From Gemmatimonadota bacterium (GTDB lineage Bacteria > Gemmatimonadota > Gemmatimonadetes > Gemmatimonadales > Gemmatimonadaceae), in NCBI GenBank assembly GCA_021413975.1, contig JAIOPJ010000055.1:62001-126000 (forward strand): a stretch of 64,000 nucleotides of DNA, read 5' to 3'. The notes under the pieces are model-generated. The model was not told where the DNA came from and made no database searches. It was given only the letters and a program-made list of their open reading frames with translations. This document shows, in pieces, positions 42,530 to 51,630 of this stretch. Each line of letters opens with the position of its first letter. Positions within the stretch are counted from its first letter, which is position 1. The translations under genes and the position numbers were made by a program.

Positions 42530-44245
42530 GTGAAGGCTCGGTCGCATGCCCGCACCCTCGTCGCCCTGACGGCGCTCCTCGCCGCATCCGGGATCGTCTC
42601 GCTCGCGGCGCAGCCCGCGCGCACGCCCCCACGCCCCGACACGCCGCGCCTCATGGTGCAGGTGTTCGGGTCGGCCGACAAGGTCGCCGGACCGCTCGCG
42701 TCGGATGACCTCCGCGAGCGCCTCATCCGCGCGTTCCCGTCGCGCATCCTCTGGGTGATCGACCGCAAGGACATCATCGCCGTGCTCGAACAGTCCGGAT
42801 ACGACACGACGGCCCAGCTCGCACCGAGTGACGAGTCCCAGCTCGCCAAGGCGCAGCGCGCCGACGAGTACCTCCGTGGGCGCGTGACCCGCAACGGCGA
42901 CGTCTACACCGCCGAGGCGTGGATCGTGCTCACGCGCGACAACGCGCTCATGCAGCCGCTGCCGCCGAGCACCGGCAACCGTGCCGACCGCGCGACCGCC
43001 GGCCTGGTGAAGTCGATCCAGGACGCGCGGACGCAGATCGACAACGAGAAGCAGTGCATGAGTCTCGCGCGCACGCAGAAGTACGCGGAAGCGATCGCCA
43101 TCGCGGACGCGGCGATCCTCGAGTATCCGAATGCGACGCTGGTGCGCTATTGCAAGATGAACGTGCTCGCGGCGCAGCAGGCGCCGGACTCGGCCATGCT
43201 CAAGGCGGCGAACGAGATCCTCGCCATCGATCCGACTTCGAAGATCGCGCTCGGCGTCGCGGCCGACGCGCAGAAGAAGCTCGGGAACGTCGACGCGGCG
43301 AATGACCTGCTGGTCCGTCTGCTCGCGACGAACCCGCAGGACGCGGCGCTGGCGAACAAGGTGGTCGACGCGCTCGCGGCGAGTGGGAAGTGGGACGTCG
43401 CCAAGCGGGTCGTGCTCCAGGCCGTCCAGGACAACCCCGGCGACTTGGACCTGATCAGCCTCCAGTTCCGCATCCTCGCGGCCGCCGGCGACTTCAAGCC
43501 GGCGCTCAAGACGGGTGAGGAGATGGTGCTGATGGACACGTCGCTCGCCAATGTCGTGTACTTCAACCGCATGGTCGCGCTCTACGCGGCGGACAGTCAG
43601 CCGCAGAAGGCCGCCGAGTCGGCCGCGCGCGCCACGCAGAAATTCCCCAAGGATGCCGATCTCTGGCAGCTCTACGCCCAGGTCCTCAAGAAGGCGGGCC
43701 AGGTGCAGCAGTCGATCGCGGCCTCCCGGCGCGCGCTCGAGCTGAATCCGAAGATCCCGAACGGCTGGACGCAGATCGCCGTGGCGTACAACGAGCTCAA
43801 CTTCCCCGACAGCGCGCTCGTGGCGCTGCACGAGGCGAAGAACGCCGGTGACGACGCCAACCAGGTCGGCGGCTTCGCCATGAGCATCGGCAACAAGCTC
43901 TACAAGGACGCGATGGCCCTGGATCCCAAGCAGGCCGCGCCCTTCCTGGTGCCGATGCCGTACCTGCACTTCGCCGACAGCACGATCGTCGATGCGGCGA
44001 CGAAGGCGCAGGCGGCGTTCCTGATCGGTGTCTCGCACTTCTACTTCGTGCAGATCACCGCGCAGGGGCTCGCCGCCAGCAAGAGCTGCGACGAGGCGAA
44101 GGCGGCCCAGATCTCGGCGGCCGAGTCCATGATCTACACGCCCCGCGGCGGTCGCACCTCGCCCGATGCGGCGGCGCAGATCCTCAACGCGCTCAACGGC
44201 CTCACGCCGTATCTCGAACAGTCGGTGAAGACGCTCTGTAAGTAG
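42530..44245 (+). CDS. secreted TPR-repeat protein
   Basis: About 571 residues. The signal peptide (KARSHARTLVALTALLAASG, cleavage near LAAQPA) is followed by a ~120-residue domain (RLMVQVFGSADK ... RADEYLRGRVTRNGD), resembling a CsgG/curli-type or TPR-associated periplasmic domain, then about ten TPR units through residue ~480 and a C-terminal tail with a Cys (ALNGLTPYLEQSVKTLCK). GTG 42530 is chosen because GGAGGAG lies six bases upstream; ATG 42524 and ATG 42503 are alternatives. It lies between tRNA-Val and a strong terminator, so it is monocistronic. Function unknown; probably periplasmic. Confidence 0.8.
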   Translation: MKARSHARTLVALTALLAASGIVSLAAQPARTPPRPDTPRLMVQVFGSADKVAGPLASDDLRERLIRAFPSRILWVIDRKDIIAVLEQSGYDTTAQLAPSDESQLAKAQRADEYLRGRVTRNGDVYTAEAWIVLTRDNALMQPLPPSTGNRADRATAGLVKSIQDARTQIDNEKQCMSLARTQKYAEAIAIADAAILEYPNATLVRYCKMNVLAAQQAPDSAMLKAANEILAIDPTSKIALGVAADAQKKLGNVDAANDLLVRLLATNPQDAALANKVVDALAASGKWDVAKRVVLQAVQDNPGDLDLISLQFRILAAAGDFKPALKTGEEMVLMDTSLANVVYFNRMVALYAADSQPQKAAESAARATQKFPKDADLWQLYAQVLKKAGQVQQSIAASRRALELNPKIPNGWTQIAVAYNELNFPDSALVALHEAKNAGDDANQVGGFAMSIGNKLYKDAMALDPKQAAPFLVPMPYLHFADSTIVDAATKAQAAFLIGVSHFYFVQITAQGLAASKSCDEAKAAQISAAESMIYTPRGGRTSPDAAAQILNALNGLTPYLEQSVKTLCK

Positions 44246-44265
44246 TCCTCGCTGCCCGATCCGCC

Positions 44266-44300
44266 GAGACCCGCCGTCGCCCCGCGCGACGGCGGGTCTC
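44266..44300 (+). terminator. strong rho-independent-type terminator before rsmH
   Basis: A perfect 15-base stem with a 5-base loop (GAGACCCGCCGTCGC / GCGACGGCGGGTCTC), 20 bases after the TPR gene stop. The tail GTGCGTT is short in T. It separates the TPR gene from the division cluster. Confidence 0.8.
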
Positions 44301-44336
44301 GTGCGTTGGCGGGCCCGACCCATCATCTTTCACAGC

Positions 44337-45386
44337 GTGGAAATCCCCCTGTCCGCTCCGCTCCCGCCTGACGGCTACGCGACGGCCTGGCACGCTCCCG
44401 TGCTCGTGCGCGAGGTCTGCGACGCGCTGGCGGGCCATCGTTCCACGGCGAGCACCGGACTGGAGGGCGCGCGCCTCCTCGACGGTACCCTCGGCGGTGG
44501 CGGACACAGTCTCGCCCTGCTCGAACGCGGGGCGCAGGTCGTCGGCATCGACCGGGACCCGCGCGCACTCGAGGAGGCCGGCGCCCGCCTCGCGGGCCAG
44601 GAGCGGGGCGGCCGGTTCGAGGCCGTCGAGGGGAACCACGACGACGTGAACGCGATCCTCGCGCTCACCGACCGCACCTTCGACGGCATCCTCCTCGACC
44701 TCGGCGTGAGTTCGCGCCAGTTCGACGAGGACGCGCGCGGCTTCTCGTTCCGGCAGGGCGTCCCGCTCGACATGCGCATGGACTCCACCGCCGAACTCGA
44801 CGCGGCCGCCGTGCTCAACGAGTCGGACGAGGAGACGCTCCTCCGGATCTTCAAGGAGTTCGGGGACGATCCCAAGGCCCGCCGGCTCGTCCGCGAGATC
44901 CTCCATCGCCGGGAGCGCCAGCCGTTCGCCGTGAGCGACGACCTCGTCGGTGCGATCCGCGCGGTGCACGGCCCGCGCAGCGGCGCCCCCGAGTTCGCGC
45001 GCATCTTCCAGGCGGTGAGGATCGCGGTGAATGACGAACTCGACGGTCTCGCCCGCGGCCTCGTCATGCTGCGCGACCGACTCGTGCCCGGCGGCGTGCT
45101 CGCGGTGATCACCTACCACTCGGGTGAGGACCGGCTCGTCAAGCATGCCTTCCGCGACTGGAGCGCGGCCTGCACCTGTCCGCCGCGGCAGCCCATGTGC
45201 ACCTGCGGCGGGGTCTCCCTGGGTGAGGTCGTGACGCGGAAGCCGATCACGGCGTCGGACGCCGAGATCGCGGTCAATCCGAGGGCCCGGAGCGCGCATC
45301 TCCGCGTCTGGCGCAAGGGAGGGGGCAGGGAGGTGCGTGTGAAGCGACCATCGGATCGGGTGATGCTCCCCGCGGCCGAGGACTGA
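44337..45386 (+). CDS. rsmH: 16S rRNA (cytosine-1402-N4)-methyltransferase
   Basis: A 349-residue methyltransferase. It begins AWHAPVLVREVCDALAG, then the SAM motif LLDGTLGGGGHSLALLERG, IDRDPRALEEAGARLAG, FDGILLDLGVSSRQFDEDARGFSF, LDMRMD, FQAVRIAVNDELDGLARGL, ITYHSGEDRLVKHAFRDWS and the Cys-rich C-terminal segment (CTCPPRQPMCTCGG), all family features. It opens the division and cell-wall cluster in its usual position. No mraZ precedes it. The start is GTG after ATCTTTCACAGC. Confidence 0.95.
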   Translation: MEIPLSAPLPPDGYATAWHAPVLVREVCDALAGHRSTASTGLEGARLLDGTLGGGGHSLALLERGAQVVGIDRDPRALEEAGARLAGQERGGRFEAVEGNHDDVNAILALTDRTFDGILLDLGVSSRQFDEDARGFSFRQGVPLDMRMDSTAELDAAAVLNESDEETLLRIFKEFGDDPKARRLVREILHRRERQPFAVSDDLVGAIRAVHGPRSGAPEFARIFQAVRIAVNDELDGLARGLVMLRDRLVPGGVLAVITYHSGEDRLVKHAFRDWSAACTCPPRQPMCTCGGVSLGEVVTRKPITASDAEIAVNPRARSAHLRVWRKGGGREVRVKRPSDRVMLPAAED

Positions 45387-45388
45387 GG

Positions 45389-45679
45389 ATGCGCGGACGA
45401 TCGATCGTCTTCCTCGGGCTCTTCGGTTTCGTCGTGGTGGCCACGGGCGTCATATGGAGGCGAAGCACCGGGCTCGCGCAGGAGCGCGAACTCCGGGAGC
45501 TGCGTACACGCCGTGACGCGCTCGCCGCACAGCAGGCCGCCCTCGAAGGGGCGATCCGCGATGCGTCGAGCCGGGAGCGGCTCGCTCGCACCGCCGAGGA
45601 ACGCCTCGGCATGCGGGTGCCTCCTGAGAGCCTCGTGATCCGGTTGCCACGTCCCACACGGGAAATCCCCAAGCAGTGA
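45389..45679 (+). CDS. ftsL: FtsL-like divisome protein
   Basis: A 96-residue bitopic protein. A membrane helix (SIVFLGLFGFVVVATGVIWRR, residues ~5-24) is followed by a short coiled coil (LAQERELRELRTRRDALAAQQAALEGAIRDA) and a charged periplasmic tail. Sequence similarity across FtsL proteins is low; the call rests on topology, size and position between rsmH and ftsI, three bases after the rsmH stop and overlapping the ftsI start. In complex with FtsB and FtsQ it activates septal synthesis. Confidence 0.82.
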   Translation: MRGRSIVFLGLFGFVVVATGVIWRRSTGLAQERELRELRTRRDALAAQQAALEGAIRDASSRERLARTAEERLGMRVPPESLVIRLPRPTREIPKQ

Positions 45680-47664
45680 TCCGCGTCAGTCGCGTCGGCG
45701 TCGTCAACGGTGCCTTCGTCCTGTTCGCCATCGCACTCCTCGGTCGCGCCGCCTGGGTCCAAGTGGGCCAGGCCGACCGGTGGCGGGCGAAGGCCACCGG
45801 ACAGCAGAAGGTGGAAACAGAGATCCCCGCCGCCCGCGGGGCCATCCTCGATGCGGCCGGGACCGTGCTCGTCGAGAGCCGTGCCCTGGTGCGCCTCGAC
45901 GTCGCGCCCCCCGAGGTGAAGGAGCGGCGCCTGCTCGCTGACGCGCTCCGGCGCGTCGGTGTCCCCGCGGAGTTCGTGGGCCGCGCGACCGACCGCAGCC
46001 GCAAGTGGGTCGAACTGCCGGGGCGCTTCCTCTCGTCCGACGTCGACGACCTGCTCAAGATGCGCGGGGTGCATCCACGACCGGTGCTCGAGCGCGTGCC
46101 GCCCTCGACCGATGGCCTGCGCCGCCTGCTGGGACCGGTCGACAACGATGGCCGCGCCGTGGGTGGCATGGAGTCCGCGCTCGACGGGATGCTCCGAGGC
46201 ACGCCCGGCCGCACCGTGATGGTGAAGGCGGGGCGGGGCGGTGCGCTCTTCTCGCCTGACGAGCGCTACGAGGCGCCGGCGCCGGGCCGCACGGCGGTGC
46301 TCACGCTGCACCAGGGGCTGCAGGACATCGCCGAGCGGGCGCTCTCCGATGCCATGCGCACCCTCAAGGCCCGTGGCGGCGACATCGTGGTGCTCGACCC
46401 GCACACCGGCGAGATCCGTGCGCTGGCCAGCCGTCGCGCGCAGGCCGACGCCTCTGGCGCGACCGCACTCACCGAACCGTACGAACCCGGCTCGACGCTC
46501 AAGCCGTTCATCGCCGCGGCGCTGATCGAGCGCGGCCGCGTCTCGCTCGACGAAGTGGTGAACACCTACAACGGCACCTGGAAGGCCAACGGGCGCACGA
46601 TCACCGACCTGCACCGGGCGCCCGCGATGACCTTCGCCGAGGTGATCCGCTTCTCGTCGAACATCGGCATCATCCAGTTCGCCGGGCGCCTCACGGCGGG
46701 CGAGCAGTACGAGGCGTTGCGCGACGCCGGCTTCGGCATGGTGACGGGCGCGCCCTACCCGTCGGAGTCGTCGGGGCGGCTGCGCCCGGTGCGCGAGTGG
46801 TCGGGCTTCTCGCAGGCCTCGCTCGCCATGGGGTACGAGATCGCCGTCACGCCGCTGCAACTCGCCCTCGCCTACGGCGCCATCGCCAACGGGGGTGAGC
46901 TCCTCGAGCCGACGCTCGTGAAGGAACTGCGGAGCGACGACGGCAAGGTGCTGCAGAAGGCCAAGCGTCGCGTGGTGCGCCGGATCATGAGCGAGGAGAC
47001 GGCGCGCACCATGCGCGGCCTCCTCCGCGAGGTCGTGACGAGCGGCACCGGCACCGGCGCCAACCTCACCACCTACCAGATCGCCGGCAAGTCAGGCACC
47101 GCGCGTCGCGTGAGTGCCGACGGCCGCGGCTACCAGGAAGGTTCTTACACGGCGAGCTTCGTCGGCCTCTTCCCGGCCGAGGACCCGCAGTTCGTGATCC
47201 TCGTGAAGCTCGACGACCCCGAAGGCGCGTACTACGGCGGCAAGGTCGCCGCGCCGGTGACGAAGGCCGTGCTCGAGGCGGTGATCGCCGCGCGCGATGC
47301 GGCCCTCGACCCGAGCAAGCTCGAGGGTCCGCCGCTCCGGATCGCGACCGCGGCATCGGTCGCGGCCGAGACGACGCGCGCCGAGCTGGTCGAGGCCGCG
47401 CGGGTCGAGGCGGTCGCCGCGGCCGAGCCGAATGCGCCGTACGTCGTGGAGCTCGGCGCGCCGGTGCAGGCCCCCAAGCGCGTCGTGACCGCGCGCCCGG
47501 TGCCGGACGTGCACGGACTGCCCACGCGCAGCGCCGTGCGCGAACTGCACCGCGCCGGCTTCCGCGTCTCGCTCGTGCGCTCCGGTGACGGGATGGAGAC
47601 CTCGCCCGCGGCCGGCACCGTGCTCCCCGCCGGCACCACGATCCGACTCGCCGCGCAACGATGA
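45676..47664 (+). CDS. ftsI: septal peptidoglycan transpeptidase (PBP3) with PASTA domain
   Basis: A 662-residue class B penicillin-binding protein. An N-terminal membrane helix (VVNGAFVLFAIALLGRAAWV) precedes the pedestal domain, then the transpeptidase with the active-site STLK at 273-276 (EPGSTLKPF), SSN at 327-329 and KSGT at 472-475. The C-terminal ~65 residues are a PASTA domain (VPDVHGLPTRSAVRELHRAGFRVSLVRSGDGMETSPAAGTVLPAGTTIRL). It crosslinks septal wall. The GTG start overlaps the ftsL stop. PASTA domains are more usual in Gram-positive enzymes but occur in Gemmatimonadota and Deinococcus-type PBPs. Confidence 0.95.
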   Translation: MIRVSRVGVVNGAFVLFAIALLGRAAWVQVGQADRWRAKATGQQKVETEIPAARGAILDAAGTVLVESRALVRLDVAPPEVKERRLLADALRRVGVPAEFVGRATDRSRKWVELPGRFLSSDVDDLLKMRGVHPRPVLERVPPSTDGLRRLLGPVDNDGRAVGGMESALDGMLRGTPGRTVMVKAGRGGALFSPDERYEAPAPGRTAVLTLHQGLQDIAERALSDAMRTLKARGGDIVVLDPHTGEIRALASRRAQADASGATALTEPYEPGSTLKPFIAAALIERGRVSLDEVVNTYNGTWKANGRTITDLHRAPAMTFAEVIRFSSNIGIIQFAGRLTAGEQYEALRDAGFGMVTGAPYPSESSGRLRPVREWSGFSQASLAMGYEIAVTPLQLALAYGAIANGGELLEPTLVKELRSDDGKVLQKAKRRVVRRIMSEETARTMRGLLREVVTSGTGTGANLTTYQIAGKSGTARRVSADGRGYQEGSYTASFVGLFPAEDPQFVILVKLDDPEGAYYGGKVAAPVTKAVLEAVIAARDAALDPSKLEGPPLRIATAASVAAETTRAELVEAARVEAVAAAEPNAPYVVELGAPVQAPKRVVTARPVPDVHGLPTRSAVRELHRAGFRVSLVRSGDGMETSPAAGTVLPAGTTIRLAAQR

Positions 47665-49166
47665 ACGGCGGGGCGATGGCCAACGGCGTCCCCACTGCGC
47701 GGATCCGTGCGGCGCTCGAGCGCGCCGGCCAGCTCGTGTCGGTCCGCGGCACGCTGCCGCACTCGATCACCTCGATCACCGATGACAGTCGCCGGCTCGC
47801 ACCGTACGTCTGCTTCGTGGCGGTCCGCGGCGCGCTGCGCGACGGACATGGCTTCCTCCCGGGCGTCGCCGGCGGGGGCGCGACCTGCGTGATCGTGGAG
47901 GACCCCACCGGGACGGACCTCCCGGCACTGATCGTCCGCGAGAGCCGCGTCGCCGCGGCAGTGGCCGCGGCGGCCTTCCACGACGAGCCGGCCAAGGCGC
48001 TGCGCTTCGTCGGCGTCACCGGCACCAACGGCAAGACGACCACCGTCGGGATCCTGCGCCACCTGCTCGACACCCCCGACGCGCCTGCGGCGAGCATCGG
48101 GACGCTCGGCGTGCTCGTGGGAAGCGAGGGGACCGTGCTTCCCGGCGGCGAAGGCCTCACCACGCCGGGACCGATCGAGCTGCAGCGCCTCCTGCGCGCG
48201 CTCGTCGACCGCGGTGTCCGTACGGTGGCGATGGAGGTCTCGAGTCATGCGCTGCACCAGCAGCGCGTGCTCGGCGTGCGCTTCGACGCGGCGGTCTTCA
48301 CCACCCTCACGCGCGCCCCTCTCGACGACCACGGCACCATGGAGGCGTATCTCGCCGCCAAGGCGCTGCTCGTGGGGTTGCTCGCCGAGCGCGGTGCCGC
48401 CGTCGTGAACGCCGACGATCCCTCCTGGCGCGGCCTCCCGGCGGCGCCGCGCACGATCCGCTTCGGCCTGACCGATGCGACGGCCGATGTGCGCGCCACC
48501 AAGCTGCAGTTCGAGCCGCGGGGCAGCCGCTGGCAGCTCGAGGCCGCCGGCGCATCCGCCGCCGTCACCCTCCCGCTCATCGGCGACTTCAACGTCGCGA
48601 ACGCCCTCGGCGCCGCCGCGGCGGCGATCGCGCTCGGAGCGAGCGTGCCTGACGTCGCGGCGCGGCTCTGCAAGGCGCCGCAGGTGCCGGGTCGGCTCGA
48701 ACTCCTCAACGAGCACCCCGCCGTGCTGCGCGACTACGCGCACACCCCCGACGCCCTCGAGCGCGCACTCGTCGCGCTGCGTCCCTTCACGCCGGGGCGC
48801 ATCATCGTGCTCTTCGGGTGCGGCGGGGATCGCGACCGGGGCAAGCGTCCGCTCATGGCGAAGGTCGCGCGCGCCCATGCCGACCACCTCGTGGTGACGA
48901 GCGACAATCCGCGGACCGAGGACCCCGAGGCGATCCTCGACGAGATCGTCGCGCCGCTGGAGCCCGGGACGTATGACCGCATCGAGGATCGCCGCCAGGC
49001 GATCGCCCACGCGGTCGCGCTCGCCGATCCCGCGCGCGACCTCGTCCTGCTCGCGGGGAAGGGGCACGAGACCTACCAGATCCGCGGCACCACCACCCTC
49101 CCGTTCGACGAGAAGCGCATCGTGCACGAACTCCTCACGCCTACCGGCGGGACGGCGTCGCGATGA
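47661..49166 (+). CDS. murE: UDP-MurNAc-Ala-Glu:meso-diaminopimelate ligase
   Basis: A 501-residue Mur ligase. The N-terminal UDP-binding domain has SITSITDDSRRLAPYVCFVAVRG, the central domain has the ATP loop GTNGKTT near residue 121 and SSHALHQQRVLGVRFDAAVFTTLTRAPLDDHGTMEAY, and the C-terminal domain holds the DNPR motif at about 415-418, the marker of enzymes adding meso-diaminopimelate instead of lysine. It adds the third residue of the stem peptide. It overlaps ftsI by four bases and murF by four. Confidence 0.96.
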   Translation: MNGGAMANGVPTARIRAALERAGQLVSVRGTLPHSITSITDDSRRLAPYVCFVAVRGALRDGHGFLPGVAGGGATCVIVEDPTGTDLPALIVRESRVAAAVAAAAFHDEPAKALRFVGVTGTNGKTTTVGILRHLLDTPDAPAASIGTLGVLVGSEGTVLPGGEGLTTPGPIELQRLLRALVDRGVRTVAMEVSSHALHQQRVLGVRFDAAVFTTLTRAPLDDHGTMEAYLAAKALLVGLLAERGAAVVNADDPSWRGLPAAPRTIRFGLTDATADVRATKLQFEPRGSRWQLEAAGASAAVTLPLIGDFNVANALGAAAAAIALGASVPDVAARLCKAPQVPGRLELLNEHPAVLRDYAHTPDALERALVALRPFTPGRIIVLFGCGGDRDRGKRPLMAKVARAHADHLVVTSDNPRTEDPEAILDEIVAPLEPGTYDRIEDRRQAIAHAVALADPARDLVLLAGKGHETYQIRGTTTLPFDEKRIVHELLTPTGGTASR

Positions 49167-50497
49167 GTGCCGCCCCGTTCTGGACCCTCGCCCGGGTCTC
49201 CCAGGCGCTCGGCGGTGGCCCGTCCGACGGCCGACCGCTCGCCGGCATCACGACCGACACGCGGAGGATCCGTCCGGGCGAGTGCTTCGTGGCGCTCAAG
49301 GGCGAACACTTCGACGCGCACGACTTCCTCTCCGATGCCGTCGCCGCCGGTGCCGCCGCCCTGGTCGTGAACGATGCCCGCCGCGCGGCGACGCTCGGCG
49401 TGCCCGTCTTCGAGGTGACCGACACCCTGATCGCGCTCGGAGCGCTCGGCCGGTACCGCCGGCTCGCGTGGGGACGCCCGGTGATCGCCGTCGGTGGCTC
49501 CAACGGCAAGACGAGCACCAAGGAACTGCTCAAGGCCGTGCTCGGCAGCCGATTCACCGTGCACGCCACGACCGGCAATCTCAACAACCGGATCGGCGTG
49601 CCGCTCACGCTGCTCGCGCTCGACGACGCGGCCGACGTCGCGGTGATCGAGGCGGGGACGAACGAACCCGGCGAGATCGCGATCCTGCGGGAGATCATCC
49701 GCCCCGACGTCGCCGTGGTGACGACGGTGCAGGAGGAGCATCTCGAGGGACTCGGAGACCTGGCCGGCGTGATGGCCGAGGAACTCTCCCTCACCGATCA
49801 GGTGCCGGTGGCGATCGTGCCCGGTGCCGAACCCGCGGTGGTGGAGGAAGCGACCCGCCGAGCCGGACGCACCGTCGCGCCGGTGCTCCCCCCCGCGCAC
49901 GGGCTGCACGCCGATGGCCGCGGGTGGATCGACCGCGACGACCAGCGCCTCGAGATCCCGCTGCGCGGCACGCACAACCTGCGGAACGCCATGCTCGCGA
50001 TCGCGGTCGGCGCGGAGTTCGGACTCGGCGCGGCCGACATGGCGGCCGGCCTGGCGCAGATGCCCGCGCCGCCGATGCGCTCCGCGGTCTCCGCGCTCGG
50101 CCGCGCCTTGTTGCTCAACGACGCCTACAACGCCAACCCCGGCTCGGCGCGCGCGGCGATCACCCTGCTCGCCGACATCGGCGGTGGGCGGCAGCGCGTC
50201 GCGGTGCTCGGCACCATGCGCGAGCTCGGCGACCACACGGCGCGCGCGCACCGCGAAGTGGCCGAGGCGGCGCTCGCCGCCGGGCACGACCTCGTCTGCG
50301 GCATCGGCGAGTTCGCGGCGGCGCTCGACGCGCTCGCTCCCGGCGACGCGCGCGTGATCACCGCCGCCGACGTCGACGATCTCTGGCCCAAGCTCCAGCC
50401 GCGCCTCACGGTCGACGCGGCGATCCTCCTCAAGGCGTCGCGCGGCGTGAAGCTCGAGCGACTGGTCCCGATCCTCACCACCTGGGCGAGCGTCTGA
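49163..50497 (+). CDS. murF: UDP-MurNAc-tripeptide:D-Ala-D-Ala ligase
   Basis: A 444-residue Mur ligase. The N-terminal domain opens GITTDTRRIRPGECFVALKGEHFDAHDF; the ATP loop is VGGSNGKTSTKELL; ITTVQEEHLEGL-like and EAGTNEPGEIAILREIIRPDVAVVTTVQEEHLEGLGDL follow, and the C-terminal domain has NDAYNANPGSARAAI with the DAYNANP signature of MurF. It adds D-Ala-D-Ala to complete the pentapeptide. ddl, which makes the dipeptide, is not in the cluster. The stop overlaps mraY (TGATG). Confidence 0.95.
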   Translation: MSAAPFWTLARVSQALGGGPSDGRPLAGITTDTRRIRPGECFVALKGEHFDAHDFLSDAVAAGAAALVVNDARRAATLGVPVFEVTDTLIALGALGRYRRLAWGRPVIAVGGSNGKTSTKELLKAVLGSRFTVHATTGNLNNRIGVPLTLLALDDAADVAVIEAGTNEPGEIAILREIIRPDVAVVTTVQEEHLEGLGDLAGVMAEELSLTDQVPVAIVPGAEPAVVEEATRRAGRTVAPVLPPAHGLHADGRGWIDRDDQRLEIPLRGTHNLRNAMLAIAVGAEFGLGAADMAAGLAQMPAPPMRSAVSALGRALLLNDAYNANPGSARAAITLLADIGGGRQRVAVLGTMRELGDHTARAHREVAEAALAAGHDLVCGIGEFAAALDALAPGDARVITAADVDDLWPKLQPRLTVDAAILLKASRGVKLERLVPILTTWASV

Positions 50498-51630
50498 TGC
50501 TCTACGAGTTCCTCCTCCCCCTGCAGTCACAGGTCAGCGGATTCAACATCTTCCGCTACATCTCGTTCCGTGCCGCCGGCGCCGCGATCACGTCGATCCT
50601 GTTCTGCTTCATCGTCGCCCCGATGATCATCCGCTGGTTGCAGGGGATGCAGATCCATCAGGTGGTGCGCGCGGGCACCCCCGACTCGCATGCGGGGAAG
50701 GGCACCACGCCGACGATGGGCGGCATCATCATCCTCGCGGCGGTCTCGGGGTCGACGCTCCTCTGGATGCGATTCGATTCGCGCTATGTGTGGCTCGCGC
50801 TCGTCGTCACACTGCTCATGGGCGCGATCGGCTTCCTCGACGACTACCTCAAGCTCCGGCAGAAGCGCGAGGGAAAGGTGAACGAGGGACTCGTGGAGCG
50901 GTACAAGCTCGCCGGCCAGGTCACCATCGGGCTCGCGCTCGGCTGGTACATCTGGCAAGTGCCGCTCAACAGCCTCCCGGGCGCGTCGACGACGCTGCCG
51001 TTCTACAAGTACATGCTCGTCATCCCGACGATCCCGCTCCTCTACCTGCCATTCGTCACCTTCGTGATGACCGGCACGTCGAATGCGGTGAACCTCACCG
51101 ACGGACTCGACGGCCTGGCCTCCGGCCTGATGGCGATCGCCATGCTCACCATGGCGATGTTCGCGTACGTCATGGGCCGCGTGGACGCGACGGACTACCT
51201 GCAGATCTTCTACCTGCGCGGCGCCGGGGAACTCACGGTCTTCTGTGCCGCGGTCTTCGGTGCCTCGGTGGGCTTCCTCTGGTACAACGCGCATCCGGCG
51301 CAGGTCTTCATGGGCGACACCGGCTCGCTCGCGCTAGGCGGCGCGCTCGGGGCGGTGGCGATCCTGCTCAAGAGCGAGTTCCTCGTGCTGATCGTCGGCG
51401 GCGTCTTCGTCGCCGAGACGGTGTCGGTGATCATCCAGCGCAGCGTCTTCAAGTGGCGCAAGGCGCGGCACGGGTTCGAGTATGCCAAGGCGCACCGCGT
51501 CTTCCTGCGCGCGCCGATCCACCATCATTTCGAGCTGAAGGGCTGGCCCGAGACGCAGGTGGTGATCCGCTTCTGGATCCTTGGCGCACTCTGCGCCTTC
51601 CTCGCGCTCTCGACGCTCAAGATCCGGTGA
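50497..51630 (+). CDS. mraY: phospho-MurNAc-pentapeptide translocase
   Basis: A 377-residue inner-membrane enzyme with about ten helices. It has GKGTTPTMGGIIILAAV near the first cytoplasmic loop, FLDDYLKLRQKREGKVNEGLVERYKLAGQ with the catalytic Asp pair, TGTSNAVNLTDGLDGLASG, NAHPAQVFMGDTGSLALGG and the C-terminal RAPIHHHFELKGW, all MraY signatures. It transfers phospho-MurNAc-pentapeptide to undecaprenyl phosphate, forming lipid I. It is coupled to murF and, by GTGA, to murD. Confidence 0.97.
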   Translation: MLYEFLLPLQSQVSGFNIFRYISFRAAGAAITSILFCFIVAPMIIRWLQGMQIHQVVRAGTPDSHAGKGTTPTMGGIIILAAVSGSTLLWMRFDSRYVWLALVVTLLMGAIGFLDDYLKLRQKREGKVNEGLVERYKLAGQVTIGLALGWYIWQVPLNSLPGASTTLPFYKYMLVIPTIPLLYLPFVTFVMTGTSNAVNLTDGLDGLASGLMAIAMLTMAMFAYVMGRVDATDYLQIFYLRGAGELTVFCAAVFGASVGFLWYNAHPAQVFMGDTGSLALGGALGAVAILLKSEFLVLIVGGVFVAETVSVIIQRSVFKWRKARHGFEYAKAHRVFLRAPIHHHFELKGWPETQVVIRFWILGALCAFLALSTLKIR